64,000 nt of DNA, from positions 778,553 through 842,552 of the forward strand of contig JALRMH010000010.1 in NCBI GenBank assembly GCA_026119935.1. The letters run 5' to 3'. The position numbers and the translations under genes are program-made. Position 1 is the first letter of the stretch. Every line of letters begins with the position of its first letter. Of the stretch, positions 43,901 to 54,927 are shown piece after piece. Under the pieces are notes generated by a model. That model made no database searches. It was not told where the DNA came from and worked only from the letters and a program-made list of their open reading frames with translations. Source of the stretch: Endothia cerciana (taxonomy: Eukaryota; Ascomycota; Sordariomycetes; Diaporthales; Cryphonectriaceae).

Positions 43901-44273
43901 AGACCAGTACAGCTCTATCCCGGCCACCCTCAAGATCCTCAAGGTGTTGATTGAAGAGCTTCTGTCGGCCTCGGGCGTCCAAGGCGCTGCCAACGCCGCC
44001 GCCGCTGCCGCTGCCGACTTCGCCGACGCAGACGAGGATGACGGTGATGAGGGTTGGGAAGACGAGCCTGATCTGGTGAACCCTTCGCCTGCGGCACTGA
44101 TGTCGATGTTGGACAGTGGAGGCCACCGTACGCGCGATGACGAGACCCAGCAGTATCTGTCCGAATTCTTCGTGCGAGCCGCAAGGGAAAACATCGCGGA
44201 CTTTCAGCACTGGTACAGCATGCTCACGGAAGATGAGCAGAAGAAGCTGAACGAACTGGCGTCGAGCTCCTAA
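40983..44273 (+). CDS. KAP114: importin-beta family nuclear import receptor (Kap114 / importin-9)
   Basis: Four exons: 40983-41323, 41389-42238, 42319-42571 and 42652-44273, 1021 aa. The N-terminal importin-beta region is clear (AELDLRHAQTNIAFPVAL, SADIRQAALSYLRRFIEFNW, KVKSAVSYVVGKIATNDFPDKWPGLL). HEAT-type helical repeats run through the whole protein. Near the C-terminus is an acidic loop (DADEDDGDEGWEDEPDLVNP) typical of Kap114/importin-9. The end is YLSEFFVRAARENIADFQHWYSML-EDEQKKL. Kap114 imports histones H2A-H2B, TBP and Nap1. Introns are 65-80 nt with canonical ends and keep frame. Length matches the family (about 1000-1040). Confidence 0.95.
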
Positions 44274-44914
44274 GAGACGCCTGAGCTCCGAGAAGAGACC
44301 GGGCTCAACATCTAGCTAGGGACAGACTGTCCTGGTTTCAAGCCGGCAGCCTCCAGCCGGGATACTGAAGTCGGGAAGGCACGGCAACTGGACTACAATA
44401 TTAATGGAATGTGATCAGACGAGGTGGCTCTTGGTTTCTTTTTTTTTTCTTCTTTTTTTTTTTCTTTCTTTGTTGATACCTGAACTACATGCGCAGAGCT
44501 AAAATGTCGGGGTGGATCAGACGCGGGTCAAAAGCCTGCATTCTCCAGCACCCTTTGGCGGCCTAGAATATGTGCGGACAGACAATACGGCCTCGGTATC
44601 CAAGAGGGCAGCAAAATAGACAGATTTCGGAACAACACTATTAGATGACCAAGTGCCGTGCTCACTGTGCTGTCAGAGCAAAAATGATTGGTTTCACTGG
44701 CGTATGCCATCAAACGGGGCTGACCAACGCAGGAGAGTCATGGAGGGCGCGGCGACGCTCGAAAGTCCAGCAATGTTAGTCAATCTTGGCCAGCTATTTG
44801 AGCCCATTTCTGCGTGGCCTCTGCCAATGCACCCACCGTCATTTTCCATCGTAAACCTCCTAGTCAATACACTATTACACATGAGCCTGTCGCAGGCTTC
44901 TTCTGCCCATCACC
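44274..44914. other. convergent intergenic region KAP114 / PI31
   Basis: 641 bp with a T-rich tract at 44439-44471; presumed 3' UTRs. No gene seen. Confidence 0.65.
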
Positions 44915-46137
44915 TCAGATGATTTCGCCCCAGAAGGGATTCCCACCCCTTCCAAACCTACCACCAGGCCGTCCACCACCGAACCTTGGCGGCCCCGCTC
45001 CAGGCCCAACAGGATCCCATCGCGCGCCCGGCGGCGCCTGCGGATCATGGCCCCTGCCCCCCTGAAACAGCGGGTCGTCGAACGTTGGATGCATCCCGCC
45101 GCCCATGCCGCCCGGGCGCGGCAGTCCGCCGCCGGGCACGAAGCTGCCCCGCAGGGGGTCGTGGGGCCCCAGCCCGGGCGGGTGCAGGTCGTCGTGCCCA
45201 ATGTTGGAGGGCGACCCGCCGGCGCCGGGCATGCGCAGGCCGCGCGGGGGCCTGTTGATCTCGAACTCGTCTTCGAAGCCCGGCGGGGGGAAGTCACCCG
45301 CCGGCAGGGGCCTCTGGGGGGCCGCGGCGGGGGGGTCGTCGAACGGGTACGGCCTGGCCGGCTGGGGCAGTGCCGGCTCGGGGACGTGCGGCTGCGGCTG
45401 CCTGCCGGGGCCCTCCCGCCCGACGCGGTCCGCGTCGTCCCTGGCGGCGCGGTCGTCGGCCGTCTCCTCGTAACCCTCCTTCTGCAGGCCTGGTATCAGC
45501 CTCTGGATGATGTCGATCTTGAGCAGGGCCGCGAGGTCGGCGACGCGCTCGGGCGAGATGAAGACGCTCTGCAGCTTCTGGACGAGCCCGGCGCGGTCCT
45601 CGGCGCCCGTGTCCGGGCTGAGGGTGATGCGCAGCGGCAGGGCGGACGAGGAGATGTAGTCCCGTGCGGAGACCTCGAGGCGGGTGATCCTGTCGGCACC
45701 GACGGCGAGGCCGCGAATCTCCGTCTTGGAGCCCATCCTGTCGGTCTTGAGGATGAAGTGCATGGACGACTGGGTGTGTGCGTAGAGGAAGGAGTAGGAG
45801 GAGACGGAGGCGTTCCACCTTGGCGGCAGGCGGGGCGCGAGGGAGGCACATTCTTGCTCTGGAAGGGGGGGATGTGGTCAGCATGTGGTGTGCTACATAT
45901 GATTGAGGAGGAGGAGGACGAGGAGGGGGGTTGCGAGGCCTCATGCTTACCCATCTTCTGGTCCTCGTTGAAGCCCAGCAGGCGGAAGCCCAGGTTGACC
46001 ATGCAGGCGTGTGTGAATAGGGCGATAGCCTCGGTGGAGCTGCTCATGTCTGAGGTGGTGTCGCCCTTCTCATGGGTTGGCAGGGCGTCTGCCATAGCCT
46101 GCAGGATGTTCTGCGGGCTGAGGGGGTTATTTGCCAT
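44915..46137 (-). CDS. PI31-like proteasome regulator
   Basis: Two exons, 46137-45951 and 45858-44915, 376 aa. The intron (45950-45859) has donor GTAAGC and acceptor TTCCAG, phase 1. The N-terminal FP/PI31 domain (about residues 10-165) includes LSPQNILQAMADALP, HEKGDTTSDMSSSTEAIALF, GFRLLGF, the WNASVSSYSFLYAH strand and HFILKTDRMG. The C-terminal half is Pro/Gly/Arg-rich with the fungal PI31 signature NIGHDDLHPPGLGPHDPL, MHPTFDDPLF and GRGGNPFWGEII. PI31 (PSMF1) binds the 20S proteasome. Very GC-rich coding sequence. Confidence 0.9.
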
Positions 46138-46577
46138 GATGTAGTCGCAGATGCCCTGATGTCTGTCTAAGTGGTGTGGAGGATGGCTCAGTAGAGTTTT
46201 TGGATTGCTGGGGCCTGGAGGGATGATCGAAGGCGAGATGTTTGTCAGTTGGTGAGAAGCGAGATGAAATGATGTCCCTCCCTCGATGGCGACCGTTGGT
46301 TCTATAAGAGCTGCATGTGCAGCTCCAGCTAAGCTGATGCGTCACTGGAGGCCTAGCAGCCCGGCCCATAGGGCTGAGTTTGACGTACAGTGCTGTAGGT
46401 GGAGTGTGGGGAATAGCTTCCCGAGGCCTGACCCCAGGGCCCAGCCCCAACCAGGACGCTCGCCTTAGCAGGGCACGTTAGGGCAGCCATGCCACCAGGC
46501 GTCCAGAGCTGACCCCACCTGTAGATAGCCCAAGAGGACCCTCCATGTGTGTTCTGAGGCACTTTTTGTATAATTTT

Positions 46578-46590
46578 GGGGGGGGGGGGG
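46578..46590 (+). repeat. G13 homopolymer
   Basis: Uninterrupted G-run in the PI31/VPS9 spacer. Confidence 0.95.
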
Positions 46591-47254
46591 TTCTGAAGGT
46601 CTCGAGACCATCCCGAGGGAGAAGACTGACTACATTGAAGGTCAGAAAGGAAAGTTGCTAGTAGTAACAGAAAGCGAGACACACGCTTCCCACCCTGTGA
46701 GCATGGATAGCCAGGGATGGAACCCTTCACTGCAACCAACCTTGTGCATGCACAGTCTGTGAGACACTGATGTTGACTCTCCTGGTGTGGAATTCCAGAG
46801 CGAGTAGCCTTGCAGCAGAGCGCTCAAGCTCGAGCTGTGCTGTGCTGTGTGCTTTGCGGTTCAGGGACCCTGGCGCGGGGGTACCCAGTCACCAGTGCCA
46901 CAGGCAATTACAGAGTCTCTCTTTTTGTTCGGGATTGTTTGACGCCGCCATGCCACGCCACGCCCCGCCCCGAGCCTTGTTTTGTTGTTGGACAGGTCAG
47001 CCTAACGCCGACTCGCCTCGCTGCCATGGATATGCTCCATCCGGCGCAACAGCCCTTGCGACCTAATCACTACACCACAACCAGCCCGGCACGACCTTTG
47101 TTGAGGGGGGCCCTGATCTACTTGCAGAGGCTGCGATCCCTCGATAATAATCTCAGCAACAGTCCAACCCTGCTCTACCTTGCTTGCCGTGGGGCTTGTA
47201 AGCAGATACCGAGGGCAATCTTCCGAGGCTTGGCTCGAGATCACGATCCACCTA

Positions 47255-47258
<4 letters not shown>

Positions 47259-47325
<67 letters not shown>
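47259..47325 (+). repeat. (CA)n-(CT)n compound microsatellite
   Basis: About 30 bases of CA followed by about 30 of CT, ending 50 bp before the VPS9 ATG; probably transcribed leader. The frame is open through it, giving His-Thr then Leu-Ser repeats, but only from a TTG. Confidence 0.95.
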
Positions 47326-47370
47326 TCTCCCCAAACACCCTCCAGAGACAGCTCACGCCGAAGAATCTCC

Positions 47371-47508
47371 ATGCATGTCTCCCCCATTCAACTCGGACAT
47401 CTCACAACAGCCCACCCCACTGGATCATGCACCGGATGCTGCTGCCAGCGAGGTGAAGAGCTCGATGGAGCCAAATCAAGAGACCTCGTCGTCGCCACCC
47501 GACGATGA
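47371..47508 (+). promoter_or_regulatory. overlapping upstream ORF at the VPS9 start
   Basis: The start region reads ATGCATG. The first ATG (47371) opens a 45-codon frame that overlaps the VPS9 coding start (second ATG, 47375) in another frame. If the transcript includes both, initiation at the first would repress VPS9. Seen in sequence; use is inferred. Confidence 0.4.
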
Positions 47509-49962
47509 GATCATGGCAGGAGCAAAGCCTCTCGTGGCTGACCCCGGTCCGCCCGAGGGCCTGATCGCCCTCGATACGGAGCCCCAGCAGCCTGCTGCAA
47601 ACGACCAAAAGAACGTTCGCAGGCCAGAGCCGCTGGACTTGCAGTCCGAGGCACCGCGCAAGGCCGATGACGGACTCGAGCCGGCCCCCGACTCCTCGAC
47701 AGCGACACTCAAGCCCTCCACCCCTATGACTACCACCGCCACCCAGTACATGAACATCGAGTCGAAGCCATACGTCGATCCCACGCCGGCCACCCCGTGG
47801 ACCTCGCAGCCCCCATCGAGGACCCCTTCCAGTGCTACCGACCGCCCCCGCTTGTCCCTCGATTCCTTGCAGGGTCGCTCTGATGACGAGAGGCGTTATG
47901 CAAGCGAGGATGAGCGGGATAACGATGGCTCCGAGATACAAAACATCATGGCGCAGTTCAGGGAGGGTGGTGGCGGCCCAGGCGAAGAGGAGGTTATGAG
48001 TCCTCGGCTGGAGATCGCGTCCCCCTTCTCCGCGGCGTCGATACAACACCCGGCTCGAAGGTCTAGCCTGGAGCCTGTCGGACCGGGCCTCGCCCAGCAG
48101 TTTCAGGCCCTACGACTGGAGACTGTCTCCCCAGCCGGCTCGGCATCTAAAGGCAAGGATCCCGAGGACCAAGGACCACCAGTGCCCCCGAAAGATCTCT
48201 CGATACGCTCCGGCAGGACGGGCCAGCTCATGAAGGACGAGCGTGATATCGGCTCTCCGCTATCACCAACGGTCTCGCTGCACAGGCCGCCCCCACCGGA
48301 GCCGGAGCCTGAATCGGCCCTGCCATTCGACTTCCACAGGTTTCTGGAGCAGCTACGCAACAAGAAGGCGGACCCAGTTGCGAAATACCTGCGGTCCTTC
48401 CTCAACGAGTTTGGGAAGCGGCAATGGATGGTGCACGAGCAGGTCAAGATCATTAGCGACTTTCTTGCTTTCATCGCCAACAAGATGGCTCTGTGTGATG
48501 TCTGGAAGGACGTGTCCGATGCCGAATTCGACAACGCGCGGGAAGGCATGGAGAAGCTTGTCATGAACCGGCTCTATACGCAGACGTTTTCGCCCGCAGT
48601 CCCGCCACCACAGCCGATACCAGGTGGCAAACCGCGGAGGAAAGGCGGCGAGCGGCCCATGGGACCCGGCCGCAGGGGACAACACCAGGAGGACGTCGAG
48701 CGTGACGAGGTAGTCGCCCAGAAGATCAAGATCTACGGCTGGGTGCGGGAGGAGCATCTGGACATCCAGCCGGTTGGTGAGAGCGGGAAGCGCTTCCTGA
48801 AACTTGCCCAGCAAGGTCAGGCTTATTCTTGCCCTGCGAGGTCTGGTCCCGGCTGACAGATTCAGAACTTCTCAAAATCAAGTCCTACCGGGCGCCGAGA
48901 GACAAGATCATCTGCATCTTGAACTGCTGCAAGGTTATCTTCGGTGCGCTTGTTACCGAAGCCCCCCCCCCCCCCCGACGGGAGTGCAGAAGCTGACAGG
49001 GCACAGGCCTCCTCAAGCACTCCAAGGCTGATTCCTCTGCGGATTCATTTATGCCACTACTAATCTACGTCACCCTCCAAGCAAATCCCGAACATATAGT
49101 ATCCAATGTCCAGTATATCCTCAGGTTCCGGAACCAAGACAAGCTGGGCGGGGAAGCTGGCTACTACCTGTCCTCGTTGGTAAGCGTCTCCTTTCTGTCC
49201 AGCTCATATCGCCAACTGACACGCCCGCAAAGATGGGAGCCATCCAGTTCATCGAGAACATGGACCGCACCACGCTCACAATTACCGATGAAGAGTTTGA
49301 GAAGAACGTCGAGGCTGCCGTCTCCGCCATCGCCGAGAAGCACAGGCTGGAATCCCCGCCCACCTCAGCCACCCTTGAGAAACCACCGCAATCATTCGGT
49401 GGCACAGGCGAACCTTCATCGACCAGGCCGTCCATGGATCACGACGCGATAACTCAGCCATCATACACCCTGCGCCGGTCCACCTCTTCAAACGATGACA
49501 GCGGCGAGTACGATGAGAAGGCAGCCATCACTGGGCTTCTTCGGTCAATCCAGAGACCCCTCTCGACCATTGGCAGAATGTTCTCCGACGACGGCGATTC
49601 ACCTGCACAGTCGAGCGCCTCGGCCCGCAGCCCAATACACACGCCCCTGCCGCCAGGCGCGGATGAAAGTCGCAGGGGTGCAGGTAACGGCGGTCGGTAT
49701 TCTGCAGAGGAGGCCGCAGCAAGACAGGCCAGTGCCGAGGCAGCAGAGGCTCAGAGGCTGCACCGGGCTGAACATGCGAACATCGTCGAGACGCTGGCCG
49801 GCATGTTCCCGGATCTGGATAAGGACATCATCAGTGACGTGGTCTATCAGAAGGAAGGACGGTATGTCTATCTACCCAATCGCGTGAGGCGTACCCACGG
49901 ACTGACGGCCGCGATGCAGAGTCGGGCTAGCGGTGGATGCGTGTCTTGCGCTATCCGCATGA
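47375..49962 (+). CDS. VPS9: VPS9: Rab5-family guanine nucleotide exchange factor with CUE domain
   Basis: Five exons: 47375-48815, 48866-48943, 49007-49179, 49233-49861 and 49920-49962, 787 aa. The N-terminal 300 residues are disordered. The Rabex-type helical bundle starts at about 310 (FHRFLEQLRNKKADPVAKYLRSFLNEFGKR). The VPS9 catalytic core follows: IKIYGWVREEHLDI, LKIKSYRAPRDKIICILNCCKVIFG, then DSFMPLLIYVTLQANPEHIVSNVQYILRFRN and GEAGYYLSSLMGAIQFIENM. The C-terminal CUE domain (about 742-786) runs HANIVETLAGMFPDLDKDIISDVVYQKEGR-VGLAVDACLALS, completed by the tiny last exon. Yeast Vps9 activates Vps21/Ypt5x on endosomes and binds ubiquitin through CUE. A C15 run sits in intron 2. Confidence 0.93.
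48962..48976 (+). repeat. C15 homopolymer in intron
   Basis: Sense-strand C15 starting 18 nt after the VPS9 intron-2 donor. Confidence 0.95.
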
Positions 49963-50558
49963 GCCTGAGCCCGAGCCAGGCCAGCAGACTGAACCATCAT
50001 GATAGGTCTTGTCCGGCGGGAAGGAAGAGCATAGCTTGCGTCTCAGCATCAGCAACGGTCATCGGGAGCGGCTGGCGTGGCGGGACATTTGATAGTTTCT
50101 GGAGGTGTGCGGCCTCCGTCTAATAAAAGCATAGCCGAACGCAGTGCTGCAACGCAATCATGTGGCTGAATACATCTGGTCGGTCGTACAGCCCTTATAC
50201 TATTACCTATCTGGTGACTTCACAGCGCGGGGCACAGACAACAGATCTGTTATATTGTTTAACGGCGACAGTGGGCAATATGAAGAGAGGACAGAACAGG
50301 CTACGTTGGAGGTTCTTCCTCCCCAACAGTGTCGAACGTTCAGACTTCAATGTCACAGGGCCCAGATGGATGGATCCACAGTTCATCATCCATGAATAAA
50401 TAGGGCGCAGCCCAAGGCCACTCGGCACCTATTTACTCTCCCCTCGTCGCGCAACAAAGCCTTCTTCATACCCCGACCTGACCACGTTTAAGTAAGCTCC
50501 AGCAAGGTTGAAAAGGGAAATTCCATGGCAGAAGTTACTGCTCCGTGAGAAAAAAAGA
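49963..50558. other. intergenic VPS9 / tRNA-Thr
   Basis: About 600 bp, VPS9 3' UTR and spacer; no gene seen. Confidence 0.6.
50550..50556 (-). terminator. Pol III terminator (T-run)
   Basis: A run of T on the minus strand a few bases past the tRNA 3' end, the standard RNA polymerase III stop signal. Confidence 0.85.
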
Positions 50559-50630
50559 TGCCGACTTGCGGACTCGAACCGCAGATCTTCGCATTACGAG
50601 TGCGACGCCTTACCGCTTGGCCAAGCCGGC
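50559..50630 (-). tRNA. tRNA-Thr (anticodon CGU)
   Basis: 72 nt, intronless cloverleaf on the minus strand. The acceptor stem GCCGGCT pairs with AGTCGGC (one G-U), with discriminator A. The D-arm stem is GCC/GGC. The anticodon stem TCGCA/TGCGA encloses loop CTCGTAA, giving anticodon CGT for ACG codons. The T-arm is TGCGG-TTCGAGT-CCGCA. CCA is not encoded, as usual in eukaryotes. Confidence 0.96.
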
Positions 50631-52282
50631 TCAGGTGGATGACTCACACCTTTCCGGATACATTATAGCCCAGCAGAGTCAAAGCAGGAGACCCCCACTC
50701 GACGACGGCCTCTTTTTCTATTTCCTTTCGGGACCCGCCTGCGAGGCCTTCGCCGGTCCGTGGGGTTCCCAGTAATTGCAACGAATTGAGGGTCTCAAGG
50801 CACGACCGGAGGAGTGCCTCAGGATAGACAAGCAGGCTTGCCAACCTTCCTCCCGTAGGGGCTTTCTGAGGTTATACTGGAAGGTGCCGCCGGAGGAGTC
50901 GTGACCTTGTCTTGATGATGGTGTCGATTCGGGTTGTCCGGCTAACTGACACGCGGGCTGAGAACACGGCTTGGGAGGAGGAGGAGGGCGGCGGCGGCTT
51001 GAGGGCAGATGGATGAGACGGTAGAGCAATACTGTATAGAATAGAGCTGCCGTGCCCACCGACCGCAGAGCGCCAACCGCGATTCTGGTCGCCGCGGCTC
51101 GTGAATCGATCAGTCTGGACGGCTGACGTGCGACACCTGTTTGACAGTCTGGCCGGTCTAGGTAATTAGGTCCTGAATGCACAGATCTGGAGGCTCGCGA
51201 CGGCCGACATTGTTCATCGCGGATGGCCTGCGTGGTTGGCCCTCAGGCCAGACTCTTGCTCTTCGCCCCTTCTTGCCTTTCTATCCTCTTTCTGGCAAAT
51301 CTGTATGTACGTCTTGCCACCGGTTATTAGCTGTCTTTCAGTTAGCCTACCCTATCACCCACCACCTTGATGTTTCAGCCTTGTGAAATCCAGCAGTTGC
51401 TTACTTGGGTACGCTCTTCTCCTCCGCCCGATTGGACCCTCTTCTCATCAGCCTGCTGCCAATTCAGGCAATATATTGCCAGGAGGAGCAGTGCTCGTCA
51501 CCCGACACTTCCCATGTGGCAGATGCGTCTCTCAAGCAACAGCCACGCCCCATCTGAACTTTCTCTCAAAGGTAAGTTCCTCCCCCACAGACCTAGTTAC
51601 CGTTAGCCTGCCTGCTTCCTCCTAGCCTCGTTTCCTACCTCCACTTGTATATAGCCTTGCGAAGTCCCCACGCTTCTCTTCTTTCTTCCTCTCTTGACCC
51701 GGAATCACCTTTACATCTCCCCTTTCCTCTACCCAGATCAACCCCCGACCCCCCGGAATAACCCTACCTTCAATGACGACACATGGATCCGTACTTTTCT
51801 CGACCTTTCTGCAACATCGCAACCAATGTTATTTTTCGCGGCGTTTCTAGCTCTGAGAAGCCCAAGACAAGTGATCACTGCGTCACTCTAACCTCACCCT
51901 GAGAATTCTCTACGAGTCACCCACTTGGCCATCACCAAGCCTTCCTGCGCCTCACTGCTTGCCGCTCACCATAATACCTCCTTCTCTTTCCACCACCGCG
52001 TCTAGTTTTGCCTTCTACAAAACATCGACTCGCAGAACAAAGGATGACCAAGCCTCCCTCCTCGTCGGCCGTCTTTGATTAATATGTTTCATCAGGCCTT
52101 GACCTGTCCGCCTAAGTCCTCCAAAGGTACACTAGTAATCACCCGCCTCTCGTATACTAGCATCGTCTCAGGTATGTCTGTCCACGAGATTTCAGTGTTT
52201 ACACTATGTTCCGTGCCTAACTCCTCCTGTATTTCAGGTCTGACGAACGAACACCTCTTCCCTCTATCGCGTCTGCCTCAAG
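50631..52282. other. intergenic and leader region of the RID-type methyltransferase
   Basis: 1.65 kb without supported coding sequence. From about 51400 it is pyrimidine-rich, like fungal leaders. Splice-like pairs include a strong donor GTAAGT at 51572 and the intron 52172-52237 listed separately, so the methyltransferase transcript may start several hundred bases upstream of its ATG. Confidence 0.5.
52172..52237 (+). other. candidate 5' UTR intron of the RID-type gene
   Basis: 66 nt with donor GTATGT, branch element GCCTAAC and acceptor ATTTCAG, ending 45 bp before the ATG at 52283. Sequence signals only; no transcript evidence. Confidence 0.5.
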
Positions 52283-54927
52283 ATGGCTAGGAGTTCCAAT
52301 TCCAGGTACTGGCTCCACGAGGGCAACCTGGAGCACGCAACAATCTCGCTACTGGATGATGACGGAGACAACACTGTCAATGTCACAGAACCTCGCTCAC
52401 GAGATAACCCCCATACGCAGCATGTCATCCATATTGACGAGGAGAATAATTTACTCCCCAATGTTATGCACAGTAACGAGGAAGATGAAGCTCAGGTGGC
52501 CGAAGATTTCGAGCGCATTGATCTGACTCGAGACGACGACAACAATGGAGACGGAGGCCAACGACCACGTCGTATCGCTGATAGTAACAGGCAGAGAAAT
52601 CCCCAGCTCCATATAACCCATCGTCTGGTCGAGAGGTTTCACGTCAACGGAGTCCGATTCAAGGTTCACGACGTCATCGAGCTGATTCAATTCATTGGAG
52701 AGTGGAAGATCCAGTTCGTCGAAATCCAAGAGATATGGGTCGACAATACTACGTCAAGGGTCCTACTCCGTGGTACCCCATACGCTCGCGCTCGTTACCT
52801 GCTCGGGCGTCTCGAAACTAAGCGCAACGAAGTTTGCCAGATTCTCGAGGTTGACCTCGATGACAACCGCATCGACGAGAGCCAGGCGCTGATTGAGGTT
52901 CGTGCTGAAGAGGTCTTGGCTGTGAGGGTGCTCAACAAGACCAACACCAACTTTCCTGATTGCCGCTTTGGTAACGACCCATCCTGGCTCTCTAAGTCCA
53001 ATTCACAGAAGGAAGCGCAAGGCCCCTTAACCTGCCGCTGGAAGATGCGCATCGAATACAAGGATGCCCGCTACCGAAGAGCTCGCCGTCCCTATGGTGG
53101 CGCCCTGGTTCACCTCTCCGAGAACGATGTCCAGCAGGAGCCACATCGCACCTCGGATCAGCAGCGGCAGCGAGACTGGCGCGGCCGTGATCGACGAGCA
53201 AATACAGGAAACAGATATACTTTTGGTGATATCTTTTGCGGTGCTGGCGGCGCTACTCGCGGTGCTACGATGGCAGGATTCGAGGTGAGTTTTTGAGTCC
53301 AGTAATATGATCATCAATACCGAAAGTTACTGATTCAGTCGGCCCTTAGCCTAGAGTTGCTGTTGACCACTGGCCTCCAGCTTGTGAAAGCTACAAACGG
53401 AACTTTCCAAGTGCACTCCTCTTCGAGCAGGATATCAACGAATTCATCAACGATCCTGAGAGGTTCTACATTGATGTTTTACATATCTCGCCACCATGCC
53501 AGTTCTGGAGCCCAATCCACGTCCATGCCGGACAGAATGACGAGGCCAATATCGCAGCATTGTTCTTCCATGATGTCCTCGAGAAGACTCGTCCCCGTCT
53601 TACTACCCTGGAGCAGACTTTCGGGCTTACTCACGATCGGCATGCTGACTATTTCAATGCTTTGATTCGAGGCTTTACTTGCCGCAATTACTCTATCCAG
53701 TGGTGAGTTATCTGACTATCCTTATATCTGTGTTTACGCTAATATTTGTCGTCTAGGAGGAGTCGGATCCCTTTTGTCGAGTATGGACTGCCACAGACGC
53801 GCGAGCGCCTTATTATGATCGGAGCTTGCCCTGGCGAGGAGCTACCCCCTTGGCCAGCCGCGACCAGGCCTAGTCCAACAGCATTCGCAACAGAGGCTGA
53901 CGCAATCAGTTGTATTCCACGAAATACTGCGCTTCACGATGTTTATACTGCTCGACGGGTCAACGCGCCATCGAGGAATCCAGAATCCCCTCTGCGGCGT
54001 ACAATCACCTGTGCTGGGGCTGAGAATACATACCACTACAACGGCCAACGTGTGTACACACTACGAGAGCTTGCTTGTCTGCAAGGCTTCCCGCTTTCAC
54101 ATGTCTTCCAGGGTCACTGCCAAAGCGTTATCAAGAAGCAGATCGGAAACGCATTCCCCCCTTCGGTTGCGAAGGTATTCTACCAGCACTTCCGAAAATG
54201 GCTTGAGCGACGTGATAGGGCCCGAGGAACCGCAGCCCCCCCATCTCCGTTAGCGGGTAGCAACCTTCAGACCGCTCAAAGGAGGCTGAGCAGGAGTCTC
54301 GAGAGGTATAATACGGCGCTTAGGTCTGCTCTACACACTAGCCAAGGAGCTCAGGAGCGGACCAGCTACAGCTCCCGAGTCATCACCCTTGATGACTCTG
54401 ACGAGGAGGATCTGCCTGTACGACAAGCTACTCATAGCCTACAGCGTTTGAGTATCGCGCCGACCACCCCGGATCTGACCTCCTCCCCACTGAGCATCTC
54501 CAGCTCCAGCTCCGGCTCCGGGTCCGGCTCCGGCTCCGGGTCCGGCTCCGGCTCTGTCCAGACCCCGATATCTCGGTCCCTTTGGGAGTTCCTCTGCTCT
54601 CCCGTGGCTAATTCGAGGGCCAGCAGTACTACCCTGGATTTCAGCCCGAGCCCGAGTCCCGTTCTAAGAACCAAGCGCAAAGTGGATGCTCTGGAGGTCA
54701 GCGAGAGCGTTGCGGTGAGGGAGTCGCCAATGAAGCGGGGGCGTCTCAGTGACGATGTTGGGCTGGGGTCTCCGCCTTGCATCCTCAAGCTGAAGGGACG
54801 TAATGCACCCACTCCATCTCCGGTCTCCGTGGCATCACTCCAGGGAGGCAGCCGCGCCCTGTCATTTGGCAACAGACTGGGCAAGCTCCCCGCTACTCGT
54901 GCTGACAGCGAGGATTGGATTTTCTGA
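52283..54927 (+). CDS. rid: RID-type C5-cytosine DNA methyltransferase (RIP effector homologue)
   Basis: Three exons, 52283-53284, 53350-53702 and 53757-54927, 841 aa, close to the roughly 845 aa of Neurospora RID. A BAH-like region spans about 110-270 (VRFKVHDVIELI... VLLRGTPYARARYLLGRL). The methyltransferase has motif I FGDIFCGAGGATRGA, AVDHWPPACESYKRNFP, motif IV SPPCQ with catalytic C384, motif VI as E422-Q-T instead of the usual ENV, motif VIII GLPQTRERLIMIG, and motif X KKQIGNAFPPSVAKV. EQT is the hallmark of the fungal RID/Masc1 class, which is required for repeat-induced point mutation or premeiotic methylation. The C-terminal 200 residues are disordered with a Ser-Gly repeat. The intron 1 acceptor (TTAG at 53349) was chosen to keep frame. 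Confidence 0.95.
54500..54556 (+). repeat. (TCCGGC)n-like hexamer, coding Ser-Gly repeat
   Basis: Alternating TCCGGC, TCCGGG and GGCTCC units in the RID tail, encoding a run of Ser-Gly dipeptides. Confidence 0.85.

Larger units (their letters stand above)
46138..47374. other. bidirectional promoter region PI31 / VPS9
   Basis: 1.24 kb between divergent start codons. It holds G13 at 46578-46590 and a compound CA/CT microsatellite at 47259-47325, immediately upstream of VPS9. No separate gene supported. Confidence 0.6.

Noticed and set aside
45047..46144. 365-codon plus-strand frame opposite PI31
   Set aside because: Antisense to a clear PI31 gene model with a canonical intron.
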